NCBI RefSeq assembly: GCF_000412695.1
Contig: NC_021499.1
Location: forward strand, 2,790,001 to 2,854,000
Direction: 5' to 3'
DNA length: 64,000 bases
DNA from: Pseudomonas resinovorans NBRC 106553
GTDB taxonomy: Bacteria; Pseudomonadota; Gammaproteobacteria; Pseudomonadales; Pseudomonadaceae
Part shown: one piece after another, positions 33,765-43,430 of the stretch
How the letters are laid out: every line of letters begins with the position of its first letter
Position numbering within the stretch: position 1 is the first letter of the stretch
The notes under the pieces: model-generated
Told to the model about the DNA's origin: nothing
Databases searched by the model: none
Seen by the model: the letters and a program-made list of their open reading frames with translations, nothing else
Position numbers and translations under genes: made by a program

Positions 33765-34553
33765 ATGACCCCTGCCCGCAAACGCCGCCTCGTCGACCTC
33801 TCGGTGACCCTGGACAACAACCCCTACACCGACCCGCCGCCGCTGCTGCCGAAGATCGACTACATGGATCACCAGCAGGGCTGGCCGGAAATGGCCGCCA
33901 TGTTCCCCGGCCTGTCCCTCGACCAGATGCCGGGCAATGAATCCTGGGCCGCCGAGCGCCTGGCGATCACCACCCACAGCGGCACCCACATGGATGCGCC
34001 CTGGCACTACGCGTCCACGACCGATGGCGGCAAGCCGGCCTTCGGCATCGACGAATTGCCCCTGGAGTGGTGCCTGCAGCCGGGGGTGAAGCTGGACTTC
34101 CGCCACCTGCCCGATGGCCATGTGGTCACCGCCGCCGAGGTGGAAGCGGAGCTGGCGCGCATCGGCCATGAGCTGCAGCCGCTGGACATCGTGCTGGTGA
34201 ACACCCGCGCCGGCAGCCTGTTCGGCCAGCCGGGGTACCTGGACGCGGGCGTCGGCATGGGCCGCGAAGCCACCCTCTACCTGCTGGAACGCGGGGTACG
34301 GGTGGTGGGCACCGACGCCTGGAGCTGGGACGCGCCGTTCAAGTACACCCGCGAGCGCTTCGCCGAATCGGGCGATGCCTCGATCATCTGGGAAGGCCAC
34401 AAGGCCGGGCGCGACATCGGCTACGGCCAGATGGAGAAGCTGGCCAACCTCGAGGGCCTGCCGGCCAACGGTTTCCTGGTGTCCTGCTTCCCCTACAAGA
34501 TCAAGCACGCGTCGGCCGGCTTCATCCGCGCCGTGGCCATCTTCGAAGAATAA
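33765..34553 (+). CDS. Cyclase-family metal-dependent hydrolase
   Basis: 262 residues. LVDLSVTLDNNPYTDPP opening and the metal signature HSGTHMDAPWHY (H-x-G-T-H-x-D-x-P-x-H) are diagnostic of the kynurenine formamidase/cyclase family. The C-terminal VLVNTRAG and EGHKAGRDIGYGQMEKLANLEGLP support it. Family members open amides, lactones or isatin rings. Here lactone or enol-ester hydrolysis is plausible. Confidence 0.9.
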   Translation: MTPARKRRLVDLSVTLDNNPYTDPPPLLPKIDYMDHQQGWPEMAAMFPGLSLDQMPGNESWAAERLAITTHSGTHMDAPWHYASTTDGGKPAFGIDELPLEWCLQPGVKLDFRHLPDGHVVTAAEVEAELARIGHELQPLDIVLVNTRAGSLFGQPGYLDAGVGMGREATLYLLERGVRVVGTDAWSWDAPFKYTRERFAESGDASIIWEGHKAGRDIGYGQMEKLANLEGLPANGFLVSCFPYKIKHASAGFIRAVAIFEE

Positions 34554-34557
34554 GAAC
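34546..34557 (+). promoter_or_regulatory. Hfq/Crc-type CA motif before the sulfatase
   Basis: AAGAATAAGAAC overlaps the end of the cyclase gene and lies 13 bases before the GTG start of the sulfatase; it contains AAGAATAA and AATAAGAA. Confidence 0.5.
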
Positions 34558-34569
34558 AGGAGCATTCCC

Positions 34570-36207
34570 GTGCGATTCCCCTTCCTGCTGGCGGCCCTGG
34601 CGTGCATCGCCCCGGCCTTCGCCGGCGCTGCCGAGCGTCCCAACATCCTGCTGATCCTGGCCGACGACCTGGGTTACTCCGACCTCGGCGCCTTCGGCGG
34701 CGAGATCGCCACGCCGAGCCTTGACCGCCTGGCCGAGAGCGGTCTGCAACTGACCAGGATGTACGCCGCGCCCACCTGCTCGCCGACGCGGGCCATGCTG
34801 ATGTCCGGCACCGACCACCATCTGGCCGGGCTGGGCACCATGGCCGAAGGCCTGCAACCCTTCCAGCGCGGCAAGCCGGGCTACGAGGGCTACCTCAACC
34901 AGCAGGCCCACTCCATTGCCGAGCTGCTGCAGGGCGGCGGCTACCGCACCAGCATGGTGGGCAAGTGGCACCTGGGCCTGGCCCCCGAGCAGGGGCCGGA
35001 CCGCCGTGGCTTTGAGCAGTCCTTCACGCTGCTGCAGGGTGGCGGGGTGCACTTCAAGCCGACGCCGGGCTCGACCGCGAAGATCGAGCAGATCACCTAT
35101 CGGGAGAATGGCCAGCCGGTGGAGCTGCCGGACGACTTCTATTCCACCGACTTCTACACCGACAAGCTGATCAGCTACCTGAAGGCCGGGGAGGGCAGCG
35201 GCAAGCCGTTCTTCGCCTATGCCGCCTTCACCTCGCCGCACTGGCCATTGCAGGCGCCCGAGGCCTACCTGGACAAGTACCGGGGGCACTACGACGGCGG
35301 CTACGACGCGGTGCGCCTGGCGCGCATCGAACGGATGAAGGCCAAGGGCATTTTGCCGGTCGACTTCCAGAGCGCCGCGCCTTTGCCGGCATCAAAGCAG
35401 CTGCCCGGCTGGGACCAACTGGACCCGCAGCGCAAGCGCATCGAGGCGCGCAAGATGGAGATCTACGCTGCCATGGTCGACAACCTCGACCACAACATCG
35501 GCCGCCTGCTGGATTACCTGCGCCAGAGCGGCCAGCTGGACAACACCCTGATCGTCTTCATGTCCGACAACGGTGCCGCCGGCGAGCGCCACGAACAGTT
35601 CTACCCGGCCGGGCCGGACACCGACAACCGCCTGGAGAACCTCGGCCGGCGCGGTTCGCAGATCGACTACGGGCTGCGCTGGGCCGAGGTGAGCGCGGCG
35701 CCCCTGCGGCTGTTCAAGGGCAGTACCGCTGAAGGTGGGATCAGCGTGCCGGCCATCGTCCAATTGCCGGCCAGCCTGCGTCGCCAGGGCCTGGAGCGCG
35801 GTGTGGCGCGGGTGGACGACCTGGCGCCGACCTTCCTCGCCCTGGCGGGCCTGCCGGACCCGGGTAACCAGTACCAGGGCCAGCCCAAGCACCCCATCAC
35901 CGGCCACTCCATGTTGCCGATGCTGGAAGGCCAGGGCCGCGCCGAGCCGGTGATGGCCGGCGAACTGTTCGGCAGCCGCTACTACCGCGAAGGCAACCTC
36001 AAGCTCCTTGGCCTGGTGCCCTGGAGCATGCCGGGGCAACCCCTGCCGCCGCTGCGCTGGCAGCTGTTCGACCTGTCGCGGGATCGGGGCGAGCAGCAGG
36101 ACCTTTCCGCCAGCCAGCCGGAAACCCTGGAGCGCTTGAAGCAGGCCTGGCAGGACTACGCCCGCCGGGTCGGCGTGGTCGCGCCGCCGGGCGCCGGGAC
36201 GAATTAA
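34570..36207 (+). CDS. Exported arylsulfatase, GTG start
   Basis: 545 residues. Signal peptide RFPFLLAALACIAPAFAGAAE, so the enzyme is periplasmic or exported. Metal site ILADDLGYSD (D32, D33); sulfatase signature C70-S-P-T-R74, whose Cys becomes formylglycine; GKWHLG a little later; MSDNGAAGERHE with the late Asp/Asn pair. It removes sulfate from aryl or alkyl sulfate esters. No formylglycine maturase is in the window. Last gene of the long operon; it suggests the natural substrate, or an analogue, arrives as a sulfate ester. Confidence 0.92.
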   Translation: MRFPFLLAALACIAPAFAGAAERPNILLILADDLGYSDLGAFGGEIATPSLDRLAESGLQLTRMYAAPTCSPTRAMLMSGTDHHLAGLGTMAEGLQPFQRGKPGYEGYLNQQAHSIAELLQGGGYRTSMVGKWHLGLAPEQGPDRRGFEQSFTLLQGGGVHFKPTPGSTAKIEQITYRENGQPVELPDDFYSTDFYTDKLISYLKAGEGSGKPFFAYAAFTSPHWPLQAPEAYLDKYRGHYDGGYDAVRLARIERMKAKGILPVDFQSAAPLPASKQLPGWDQLDPQRKRIEARKMEIYAAMVDNLDHNIGRLLDYLRQSGQLDNTLIVFMSDNGAAGERHEQFYPAGPDTDNRLENLGRRGSQIDYGLRWAEVSAAPLRLFKGSTAEGGISVPAIVQLPASLRRQGLERGVARVDDLAPTFLALAGLPDPGNQYQGQPKHPITGHSMLPMLEGQGRAEPVMAGELFGSRYYREGNLKLLGLVPWSMPGQPLPPLRWQLFDLSRDRGEQQDLSASQPETLERLKQAWQDYARRVGVVAPPGAGTN

Positions 36208-36331
36208 CGCCCTGGGGCTACCAACGAGACGGTGGGTTTCGTTGCTCGCGGAACCATCCTGCGAAAGAGCGACTCCCTCTCTCGTAGGGGGCGCCGTGCG
36301 CACCGGCAAGCCCCGTCGAGGCGGCAGGTCG

Positions 36332-37747
36332 CTATGCGCGGCGCAGCGGCAGGTTCTCCAGGCGCAGGGCGATCACTAGCGGAAGCAGGGCGAGCAACGC
36401 GTTGAGCATCAGCAACTGGCGGAAGGCTTCGCTGGCGAGCGCGCCACCGGCGAGTTCGAGCGCCGTGTCCGGAGCGCCGGGCGACAGCAGCCAGTAGAGG
36501 CTGGACAGGGCCGCCACCCCCAGTGCACCGCCGAGGCCGCGCGACAGGCCGCAGAGTCCGGTGGCGACGCCCAGGTGCTCGGCCGGCACGGCGTTCTGCA
36601 CGGCCACCAGGGACGTGGGGAACTGCAGGCCGAGGGCGGCGCCGCAGAACAGCAGAACCAGCAGATGACCCGTCGCCGAGAGCGGCAGCCAGGCCCAGGC
36701 CAGCAAGGCCAGCGGCAGCAGGCTGCTGCCGGTCACCAGCAGGCTCTTGTAGCGGCCCCAGTGGGCGCTCAGCCGCCCGCCGATGTAGGCCCCCAGGGGC
36801 GCGCCGAAGGCGATGGCGGTGAGTTGCGCCGTGCTGCCGGAGAGCCCTTCGCCGCTGGCGTGGAGGGGGATCAGTACCGCCAGGCCGATCGCCTGGAAGC
36901 TTGCGAAGAACAGCAGCAGCCAACCGCCCCGTGCCGTGGCGATGCGCAGCAGTGGCAATGGGATCAGCGGATCGCTGGCGCGTTTCTGGCTGGCTACGAA
37001 CAGCGGCAGGGCCATGGCGAACAATCCCAGCGCCGCGAGGTTGCCGGCGTCCAGAGGATCCACCGCATGGCCGAGCCGGCCCACCAGCCAGAGCAGGCTG
37101 GCCAGGCCCAGGGTCAGCAGCGCGGCGCCCGGGTAGTCGATGGGTGAATCGCGGCGTTGCTGCACCAGCGACCTGAGCGCGGGACGGGCCAGCAGGAAGC
37201 ACAGCACGCCCAGGGGCAGGTTCAGCCAGAACACCCAGTGCCAGGACAGCCTGGTGCTGAGCAAGGTGCCGAGCAGCGGACCGGCGAGGCTGGCCAGGGC
37301 GAACATGCTGCTGAACCAGCCCTGGTAGCGACCGCGTTCGGCGGGTTCCACCAGGTCGCCCACCAGGGCCTGGGTGGTGGCCATCAGGCCGCCGGCGCCG
37401 ATGCCCTGCAGCAGCCTGGCGCCCACCAGCTCACCCATGTCCCGGGCCAGGGCGCAGAGCACCGAGGCCAGCACGAACAGGAACAGCGCGACGGCCAGCA
37501 TCCGCCGTCGGCCCAACTGGTCACCCAGCTTGCCGAACAGCGGGGTGGCGACGGTCATGGCCAGCAGATAGCCGGAAACCACCCAGGCCAGCAGCTCGGC
37601 GCCCGACAGCTGGCGGGCGATGGCGGGCAGGGCGGCGGCAACGATGGTCTGGTCGAGGGCGGCCATGAACAGGCCCAGCATCAGGCCGGGCAGCAGGCTG
37701 CGCAGTTGCGCATGGCCGGCGGGGAGTTGGCGGGGTGGCGCGTTCAT
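36332..37747 (-). CDS. DHA2-type MFS efflux transporter
   Basis: 471 residues with fourteen predicted helices. LDQTIVAAALPAIARQL (motif D of EmrB/QacA transporters), GKLGDQLGRRRMLAVALF and GWVFWLNLPLG-like (HWVFWLNLPLGVL) are visible. It probably exports toxic aromatics or antibiotics. Convergent with the long operon; the 124 bases between hold a GC-rich repeat-like sequence. Confidence 0.92.
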   Translation of the reverse strand: MNAPPRQLPAGHAQLRSLLPGLMLGLFMAALDQTIVAAALPAIARQLSGAELLAWVVSGYLLAMTVATPLFGKLGDQLGRRRMLAVALFLFVLASVLCALARDMGELVGARLLQGIGAGGLMATTQALVGDLVEPAERGRYQGWFSSMFALASLAGPLLGTLLSTRLSWHWVFWLNLPLGVLCFLLARPALRSLVQQRRDSPIDYPGAALLTLGLASLLWLVGRLGHAVDPLDAGNLAALGLFAMALPLFVASQKRASDPLIPLPLLRIATARGGWLLLFFASFQAIGLAVLIPLHASGEGLSGSTAQLTAIAFGAPLGAYIGGRLSAHWGRYKSLLVTGSSLLPLALLAWAWLPLSATGHLLVLLFCGAALGLQFPTSLVAVQNAVPAEHLGVATGLCGLSRGLGGALGVAALSSLYWLLSPGAPDTALELAGGALASEAFRQLLMLNALLALLPLVIALRLENLPLRRA

Positions 37748-37939
37748 CGAAATCCTTGGTGGGGAGGTCGGAGGGGCAGGAAGGATAGGGCCACAGGTTA
37801 GTGGATCGACCGGTGCGCTTTACAGCCTGTCGCCGCGTGGCACATCGGTCCGAGGGAATGGAAAGGCCAGGCCCGTGCCTTGTGGGCGGGGCTGGTTGCG
37901 CTGGCCTGGCGGATGATCTCCGCAAAGCCCTTACGCGGT

Positions 37940-37976
37940 AAAAAAAGACTCCCGGGCCAGCCGGCTACCGGGAGTT
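37940..37976 (-). terminator. Terminator of the dioxygenase-hydrolase unit
   Basis: Minus strand: ACTCCCGG, 12-base loop, CCGGGAGT, then C and a run of T. It lies 70 bases after the stop of the dioxygenase gene. The loop itself contains the palindrome AGCCGGCT. Confidence 0.85.
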
Positions 37977-38045
37977 GAGGCGGCAGGCTTCCCGAGCGCT
38001 GGCGCACGTTGCTGTGGGAAAGCCCGCCGATGACGTCGGAGCGCG

Positions 38046-38981
38046 TCAATGCTTGGGAGGCGGGCCGCCTGGCGCCCATTTCTCCTGGTAGTGGAAGAGG
38101 AAGTACTGGGAGTTGTCGGCACCGGCGGGCGCCACGCGAGCGGTCCAGGTGTCGTCATGCAGGTCCATGTCGGCGTCGTACTCCACGTGGCAGCCCATGG
38201 GACTGTTGAAGTACCAGAACCAGTTGGAACCCAACTGGTGGCGGCCGGGTCCCCAGAACGACTCGTAGCCTTTCTCGACGAAACGGGTGCCGGCCAGCAT
38301 CACTTCGGTGGGGCCGCCCATATGGAAGGTGAAGTGTTCGATGCCCTTCATGAAAGGCGGTGTCTGGATCATGAACAGGGTGTGGTGGTCCAGGGTTCCG
38401 GCGGGGCGCAGGAAGGGGCCGACTTCGATGAAACGGTCGGTGCAGACGAAGCCGATGCGCGTGTAGAAGGCCTCGGCCTTGGCGTGGTCGGGCACGAAGT
38501 AGACGACGTGGGACAGGCTGCGGGGCAGGGCGGGCATCTCGTCGCTGGCGCCCAGGGCGTTGACGTCCCGGGTGACGCTGGCGCCGGGCGCGTTGGAGAG
38601 CTCGCCCGGCAGGTCGAGGGCGCGGCGGCAGGTGATCTGGAAGCCCAGGGCGAAGCCCATGTCGTCCACCACCCGCAGCACGCCATCCTCGCCGCGAATC
38701 ACCTCGCGGTCCTTCGACAGCTCGGCCTCGATGGCTTGCAGGCTGGCCTCGTCGGCGACGCCATACACGGTTTCACGCAGGGTGCTGGCGGTTTCCATGG
38801 CCTTGGGCAGGCGTGGGTCGTCGCGGTGGCGGATGACGATGCCGGTGCCGTCCAGGGCTTCCAGGTAGCCGCCGGTATCGTCCAGCCCCTGGGGCTTGAG
38901 GCCATAGTCGGTGAGGTATTGCACGCAGGCGTTGACATTGTCGACGCCGAATACCAGGTAGTCGGGTCCGATGATCTTCAT
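38046..38981 (-). CDS. VOC-superfamily extradiol-type ring-cleavage dioxygenase
   Basis: 311 residues from MKIIGPDYLVFGV. Two vicinal-oxygen-chelate modules: an N-terminal non-catalytic one (YLVFGVDNVNACVQYLTDYG) and a catalytic one with the putative iron ligands in LSHVVYFVPD (His), GIEHFTFHMG (His) and MGCHVEYDADMD (Glu). This is the layout of type I catechol 2,3-dioxygenases. It would open a catechol- or hydroquinone-type ring using Fe(II) and O2. An alpha/beta hydrolase lies 21 bases upstream in the same unit and could process the product. Confidence 0.85.
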   Translation of the reverse strand: MKIIGPDYLVFGVDNVNACVQYLTDYGLKPQGLDDTGGYLEALDGTGIVIRHRDDPRLPKAMETASTLRETVYGVADEASLQAIEAELSKDREVIRGEDGVLRVVDDMGFALGFQITCRRALDLPGELSNAPGASVTRDVNALGASDEMPALPRSLSHVVYFVPDHAKAEAFYTRIGFVCTDRFIEVGPFLRPAGTLDHHTLFMIQTPPFMKGIEHFTFHMGGPTEVMLAGTRFVEKGYESFWGPGRHQLGSNWFWYFNSPMGCHVEYDADMDLHDDTWTARVAPAGADNSQYFLFHYQEKWAPGGPPPKH

Positions 38982-39002
38982 GTTCGGTTCTCGTCTCGGC
39001 AA

Positions 39003-40160
39003 TCAGGCGGTGCGGCCGCCGAGGGTCTCAGCGACCCAGTCGGCAATGTATTGGCCGGCGTTGATGGAGTTGTCGAAGCTGGAGTGCTGCACACCGCCTT
39101 CGCGCGGGGTGAAGATCTTCAGCTCGCGCTTCGGGCTGTTCACCAGTTGCTCGTAGGTGCGGTGGGCCCATTTCAGCGGGATCTGCGAGTCCTGCTCGCC
39201 GTGGGTGACCAGGAAAGGCACCTTGATGCGCTCCACCACGCCGTCCAGGTGGACGTTCTCGGCGATGGTCATGAACTCGTCGACGTCCTTGCCGCCCCAG
39301 ACCCAGCGCACGTGCTCCCAGTAATGCGGCACGGGGAAGCTGCCCTCGCGTTCCAGGCGGCGCTTCTGCACGTCGCGCCAATCATGGTTGGCGCCCCACA
39401 CCACGCCGCAGGCGAAGCGCGGTTCGAACGCCACCACGCGGGGGCAGTAGTAGCCACCGAGGGACACGCCTTCGCAGCCGATGCGGCTGGCGTCCACGTC
39501 CTCGCGGGTCTCCAGCCAGTCGAACACGCGGCTGCCCCAGTGCTCGGTATCGAAGCGGGCTTTCAGGTCGTGCAGGCGCAGCGCCTCGCCGGTGCCCGGC
39601 TGGTCGATCACCAGCGACGACACGCCGCGCTTGGCGAGCCAGGCCGGCAGGCCGACGCGGTATTTCATTTCCTTGGTGGAATCCAGGCCGTTGAGCTGCA
39701 CCAGTAGCGGCGCGGGACCTTCCACGCCCTCGGCGCGGACGAACAGCCCGGAGATCACCTTGCCCTCGTAGGGGATTTCCACCCGTTTGCAGTTCTCGCC
39801 GGAGAGGGCGATGCCACGGGCGAAGGTGTCGAGGAAGCCTTGGTACAGCTCCAGGCGACCGGGGGCGCCGTGGGCCTGCAGGCGCTCGCAGGTCAGGTAG
39901 TAGGTGGCGGCGCGGTTGTATTTCTCGCCGGCCGAGAGCAGGCGGCCTTGCTCTTCGTCTTCGCGGGCGAGGTCGCAGAGCTTGTCGGCCATCTTCGACC
40001 AGGTTTCACGGAAGGCCCGGGTGCCGGCGGCGTCCGGTTGCTTGGCGGCCTCCTGCAGGGGCTCGCACATTTCGACGATCTCGCCGATGCGCGCACCCAT
40101 CTCCAGGGCCAGGTCCACGGAGAGATTCCAGACGTAGTTCGTGGGGAAGTAACGGAACAT
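39003..40160 (-). CDS. Alpha/beta hydrolase, FrsA / 2,6-dihydroxypseudooxynicotine hydrolase-like
   Basis: 385 residues. An N-terminal helical cap of about 130 residues precedes the hydrolase core: nucleophile in CEGVSLGGYYC, acid in THGEQDSQIPL, histidine in GGVQHSSF. The cap and the sequence DQPGTGEALRLHD resemble the C-C hydrolase of nicotine catabolism and FrsA-type esterases. It may cleave a C-C bond next to a ketone in a ring-fission or side-chain product. The start at 40160 is supported by an A-rich leader with a CA motif. Confidence 0.85.
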   Translation of the reverse strand: MFRYFPTNYVWNLSVDLALEMGARIGEIVEMCEPLQEAAKQPDAAGTRAFRETWSKMADKLCDLAREDEEQGRLLSAGEKYNRAATYYLTCERLQAHGAPGRLELYQGFLDTFARGIALSGENCKRVEIPYEGKVISGLFVRAEGVEGPAPLLVQLNGLDSTKEMKYRVGLPAWLAKRGVSSLVIDQPGTGEALRLHDLKARFDTEHWGSRVFDWLETREDVDASRIGCEGVSLGGYYCPRVVAFEPRFACGVVWGANHDWRDVQKRRLEREGSFPVPHYWEHVRWVWGGKDVDEFMTIAENVHLDGVVERIKVPFLVTHGEQDSQIPLKWAHRTYEQLVNSPKRELKIFTPREGGVQHSSFDNSINAGQYIADWVAETLGGRTA

Positions 40161-40161
40161 G

Positions 40162-40169
40162 TTGTTGTT
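40162..40169 (-). promoter_or_regulatory. Hfq/Crc-type CA motif at the hydrolase start
   Basis: Minus strand AACAACAA directly abuts the ATG (AAAACAACAACATG). This is the canonical AACAACAA form and would cover the start codon. Confidence 0.6.
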
Positions 40170-40348
40170 TTCCTTCTTCTGATCCGGGGCGCGCCTTCGG
40201 GCGGTTGGCGCCGGGCGCAAGGCGGGCGCTCCCTGGATGACTGCTCCCGCATCAGGCAGTGGTGCGGGCGTCGACCACCCGGCTGGGGCGGCCCTGGCAA
40301 GCTCGCATGGGGTCAGGGATTGGACAAATCGCTTGTTCGGATGCCAGC

Positions 40349-40365
40349 TATCTCGCGGCGAGATA
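40349..40365. promoter_or_regulatory. Perfect 8-bp palindrome
   Basis: TATCTCGC-G-GCGAGATA: perfect arms with a 1-base centre, between the divergent hydrolase and chemoreceptor genes. Likely an operator; the regulator is unknown. Confidence 0.5.
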
Positions 40366-40483
40366 CCTTGCGGCAGCCATGGCCAACGGCGATGCCACGC
40401 ATCGCCAGTCTCGATTGGTGGGTCCGCCGCGGGGCTGGCTAGGGTACGCGGCCGCGCTCCATGCGCCCGATCCGCTGAGGAGG

Positions 40484-42463
40484 ATGCCCTTGCCCACTAC
40501 CACTCCACGATGGCCAACGAACGCCGCCGCGCCATGGCGTTGGCTGGTCCACCTGAGCGTTGGCGGCAAGCTGTCGCTGGGCTTCGGCCTGGTGCTGGCG
40601 TGCACGCTGGGGGTGGCCTTTGCCGCCCTGCACGCCTTGCAGCTCAGCCAGTCCAGCTCGGCCCAGCTCCGGGTGCTGGATCGCCTGCAGGGCGCCCTGG
40701 CCGAGGCGCGTTTGGCGGAGCGCGCGTTCGGCCTGGCGCCCTCGGCCGAGGCCGCTGCGCAGGTCGACGCCGCCTTGCGCCAGCTGCAGGCCGAGGCTCC
40801 CCGGTCCGGCTCGGGGGACGACTTTCGCACGGCCCTGGGGGCTGGCGCCCAGGGCTATCTCGATGCCTTCCACCGCTACGCCGATGCAAGGCGCACGGCG
40901 GTGGATGCGCGGTTGCGCATGCAGGGACTGGCCGAGGACACCGGCCAGAGTTTCAGCGGACTGTTCCTCGATCAGGTGGACGACATCAATCTCGCGCTGG
41001 AGCAGGGTGGTGTCCCCGACCCGCAGCAGATGCAGTTGCTGGAAGAGGCGGCCAGTCTGCGAGAGCGCCTCGCCTACCTTCGGGACTCCGAGTTGTATTT
41101 CTCCCTGGAGGCGCAGAAGCGCTTTCGCGATGACTGGGAAAACCGCGTCAACGAGCTGGGCAGTGCCCTGTCCAGCCTGGCCTCGCGCCTGGACGGCGAG
41201 CGTCGAGGCGCGCTCGACGAGGCGAACCGCGCCTTGGACCAGTACCGCCAGGCGTTCCTGCGTTTCGTCGCCAGCGGCGAGGCGGCGGCCTCGGCCCAGG
41301 CCGGCATGAGCGACGCCGCGACCCAGGTGACCGGGCTGTTGCAGCGGGAAAGGGAGCGACGCGCCGAGGCAGATGGCGCGATGCGCAAGCGGCTCGACCT
41401 GCAGCTGGCGGCCATGGTGTTGCTGGCCCTGGCAACGAGCATCGCGGCCTGCCTGGCGATCCGGCGCGCCATCGTGGCGCCGTTGCGGCAGATGCTCGGC
41501 CTGGCCCGACGGATCGCCGCCGGTGACCTGGCCGAGGGCTCGCTGCCCATCGCTCGGCGTGATGAGCTCGGCCAGTTGGGCGAGGCCATCGGCCAGATGC
41601 AGGAGGCCCTGCGCGTGCTGGTCGGGCGAATCGGTGCGGAAGTGGCGCGCCTCGACCAGGCTGCCGGCTCCCTGGCCGGGATGGTCGGGCGTACCGGGCA
41701 TGGTGTCAGCGCCCAGCGCCAGCAGGCCGATCGTGTTGCCGACGCCATGCAGCGGGTAACCCGCTCGGCGGCCCAGGTGAACGTCCAGGTGGAGGGTAGC
41801 CAGGCCGCCCTGGGCGATGCGGGAAAGCTGATTCGCGAGGGCGATGCGCTGATGCGCGAAGCCAGTGCCAGCCTGCAGCGGCTGTCCCGGGAGGTGAGCG
41901 GCAGCGCCGCGTCCATGCAGCTGCTGGAAACCCAGAGCGAGGCCATCACCGCGGTGCTGGATGTGATCAGCTCGGTGGCGGAGCAGACCAACCTGCTGGC
42001 CCTCAATGCGGCGATCGAAGCGGCCCGCGCCGGAGAGCATGGTCGTGGTTTCGCCGTGGTGGCGGACGAGGTTCGCGCCCTGGCCGGACGCACGCGCAGT
42101 TCCACCGGCGAGATCGAGACGATGATCCAGCGTCTCGGTCAAGTGACCCGCGAGACGGCCGAGGGTTTGCGCGGCAGCCAGCGGCTGACCGCGGAGGGGG
42201 TGGACCTGGCGGGGCGCGCCAGCGGCGTGCTGGCCTCGATCACCGACGCCATGGGGCAGCTCGAACGCACGGGGCTGACCATCGCCCAGGCCGCGGCCCA
42301 GCAACACGAACTGGCCTGCCAGGTGGACGAGGCGGTGGCGAGGGTCGGCGAGGTGGTGGAGCAGAACGCGAGGGACTGCGCCGAACTGGAGGCGGCTTCG
42401 GACAGCCTGCAACTGCTCAGTGCCAGCCTGGGCGGAGCGGTGGGCGCGTTTCGCCGTGGCTAG
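40484..42463 (+). CDS. Methyl-accepting chemotaxis protein
   Basis: About 659 residues. TM1 is near residues 24-45 ([22 protein letters not shown]), followed by a periplasmic helical sensor of about 260 residues. TM2 is near residues 305-325 ([21 protein letters not shown]), then HAMP ([26 protein letters not shown]). The signalling tip is [42 protein letters not shown] near residues 490-530. The start is uncertain: the frame is open to 40259, and AGGAGG abuts the ATG at 40484. Its position in the island suggests chemotaxis toward the island's substrate. Confidence 0.9.
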   Translation: MPLPTTTPRWPTNAAAPWRWLVHLSVGGKLSLGFGLVLACTLGVAFAALHALQLSQSSSAQLRVLDRLQGALAEARLAERAFGLAPSAEAAAQVDAALRQLQAEAPRSGSGDDFRTALGAGAQGYLDAFHRYADARRTAVDARLRMQGLAEDTGQSFSGLFLDQVDDINLALEQGGVPDPQQMQLLEEAASLRERLAYLRDSELYFSLEAQKRFRDDWENRVNELGSALSSLASRLDGERRGALDEANRALDQYRQAFLRFVASGEAAASAQAGMSDAATQVTGLLQRERERRAEADGAMRKRLDLQLAAMVLLALATSIAACLAIRRAIVAPLRQMLGLARRIAAGDLAEGSLPIARRDELGQLGEAIGQMQEALRVLVGRIGAEVARLDQAAGSLAGMVGRTGHGVSAQRQQADRVADAMQRVTRSAAQVNVQVEGSQAALGDAGKLIREGDALMREASASLQRLSREVSGSAASMQLLETQSEAITAVLDVISSVAEQTNLLALNAAIEAARAGEHGRGFAVVADEVRALAGRTRSSTGEIETMIQRLGQVTRETAEGLRGSQRLTAEGVDLAGRASGVLASITDAMGQLERTGLTIAQAAAQQHELACQVDEAVARVGEVVEQNARDCAELEAASDSLQLLSASLGGAVGAFRRG

Positions 42464-42475
42464 CGCGCCTGAACC

Positions 42476-43399
42476 TCAGGGCGAAACCAGGTATTCCGGG
42501 CGCTGGAGCATGTCGATCAGTTTTTCCCGCAGCCAGCGCAGCATGGGATCGCGGTCCAGGCTGCGGTGCCAGCCCATGTACTCCTGCATTGCCGGCAGTT
42601 CCACCGGCGGCGGCAGGATGCGCAGCGGCAGGGTGCGCGCATAGAGTCGCGCCAGGCGGCTATGCATGGTGGCGACCCGTTCGGTGCCGATCACCAGTTG
42701 GGGCAGGGTGTTGAAGTCGTGGGTGATGACCTCCAGGCGGCGCTTGCAACCGTACTGGGACATGAACCACTCCTCGATGCCCGGTGTGCGGCTACGGCCG
42801 AAGGCGACGCTGACGTGTCCCAGCTCCAGGTAGCGCTCCAGCGTCAGCCGCTCGCCGACGGCCTGGTTCTGGTCCCACACCACGCACACGTGCTGCTCCT
42901 CGAACAGCAACCGGGAGGGGTGATCCTTCACGACGTAGTTCTCCGGCGCGATCATCAGGTCCACTTCGCCGCGCATCAGCATCTCGACGGCGGTTTCGCC
43001 AGGGCTGATGAGTTCGAAGGTCACCTGCGGCGCCTCGTGGTTCACCTCGCGGATCACCTCGGCGAAGAGCACGCTGATCAGATAATCCGAGGCCATGATG
43101 CGGAAATGCCGCCTGCTCTCGGCGATGTCGAAGACCGGCTTGGCGGTGATGGAGGTCTGGATCTTCAGCAGGACTTCGCGGACCGGGATCTCCAGTTCCT
43201 TGGCCAGCGGGGTCGGCATCATCTTGCGCCCCACCTGCACCAGCAGGTCGTCCTCGAAGTAAGTACGCAGGCGGCCAAGCACGCCGCTGGTGGCGGACTG
43301 GGTCATGTGCAGGCGGGTGGCGGCGCGGGTGATGTTCTGTTCTTCGAGCAGCACATCCAGGGCCACCAGGAGGTTCAGGTCCAGGTGCTTGAAGCGCAT
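42476..43399 (-). CDS. LysR family regulator (NodD-like clade)
   Basis: 307 residues. DNA-binding start FKHLDLNLLVALDVLLEEQNITRAATRLHMTQSATSGVLGRLRTYFEDDLLVQVGRKMMPTPLA, followed by a periplasmic-binding-like effector domain (FRIMASDYLISVLFAEVIREV). The NodD/LinR-like branch senses aromatic compounds. Divergent from the FAD monooxygenase gene, with the 30-bp box in the shared region. Clearly related to the second LysR at 48223. Confidence 0.93.
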   Translation of the reverse strand: MRFKHLDLNLLVALDVLLEEQNITRAATRLHMTQSATSGVLGRLRTYFEDDLLVQVGRKMMPTPLAKELEIPVREVLLKIQTSITAKPVFDIAESRRHFRIMASDYLISVLFAEVIREVNHEAPQVTFELISPGETAVEMLMRGEVDLMIAPENYVVKDHPSRLLFEEQHVCVVWDQNQAVGERLTLERYLELGHVSVAFGRSRTPGIEEWFMSQYGCKRRLEVITHDFNTLPQLVIGTERVATMHSRLARLYARTLPLRILPPPVELPAMQEYMGWHRSLDRDPMLRWLREKLIDMLQRPEYLVSP

Positions 43400-43430
43400 A
43401 TCAGGCGTCTCTTGTTGTATTTATTTTCGC

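Larger units (their letters stand above)
40161..40483. other. Divergent region between the hydrolase and chemoreceptor genes
   Basis: About 320 bases without a convincing gene. It contains the CA motif (40162-40169, minus) and the palindrome at 40349-40365. Reading frames run through it but lack the chemoreceptor-like sequence before 40484. Confidence 0.5.

Noticed and set aside
40259..40483. A 75-residue N-terminal extension of the chemoreceptor
   Set aside because: The sequence before 40484 is not chemoreceptor-like, and TM1 follows naturally from the start at 40484.
43411..43430. A CA motif before the lysR gene at 43399
   Set aside because: The A-rich stretch does not contain an exact AAnAAnAA; counted only as a weak form.
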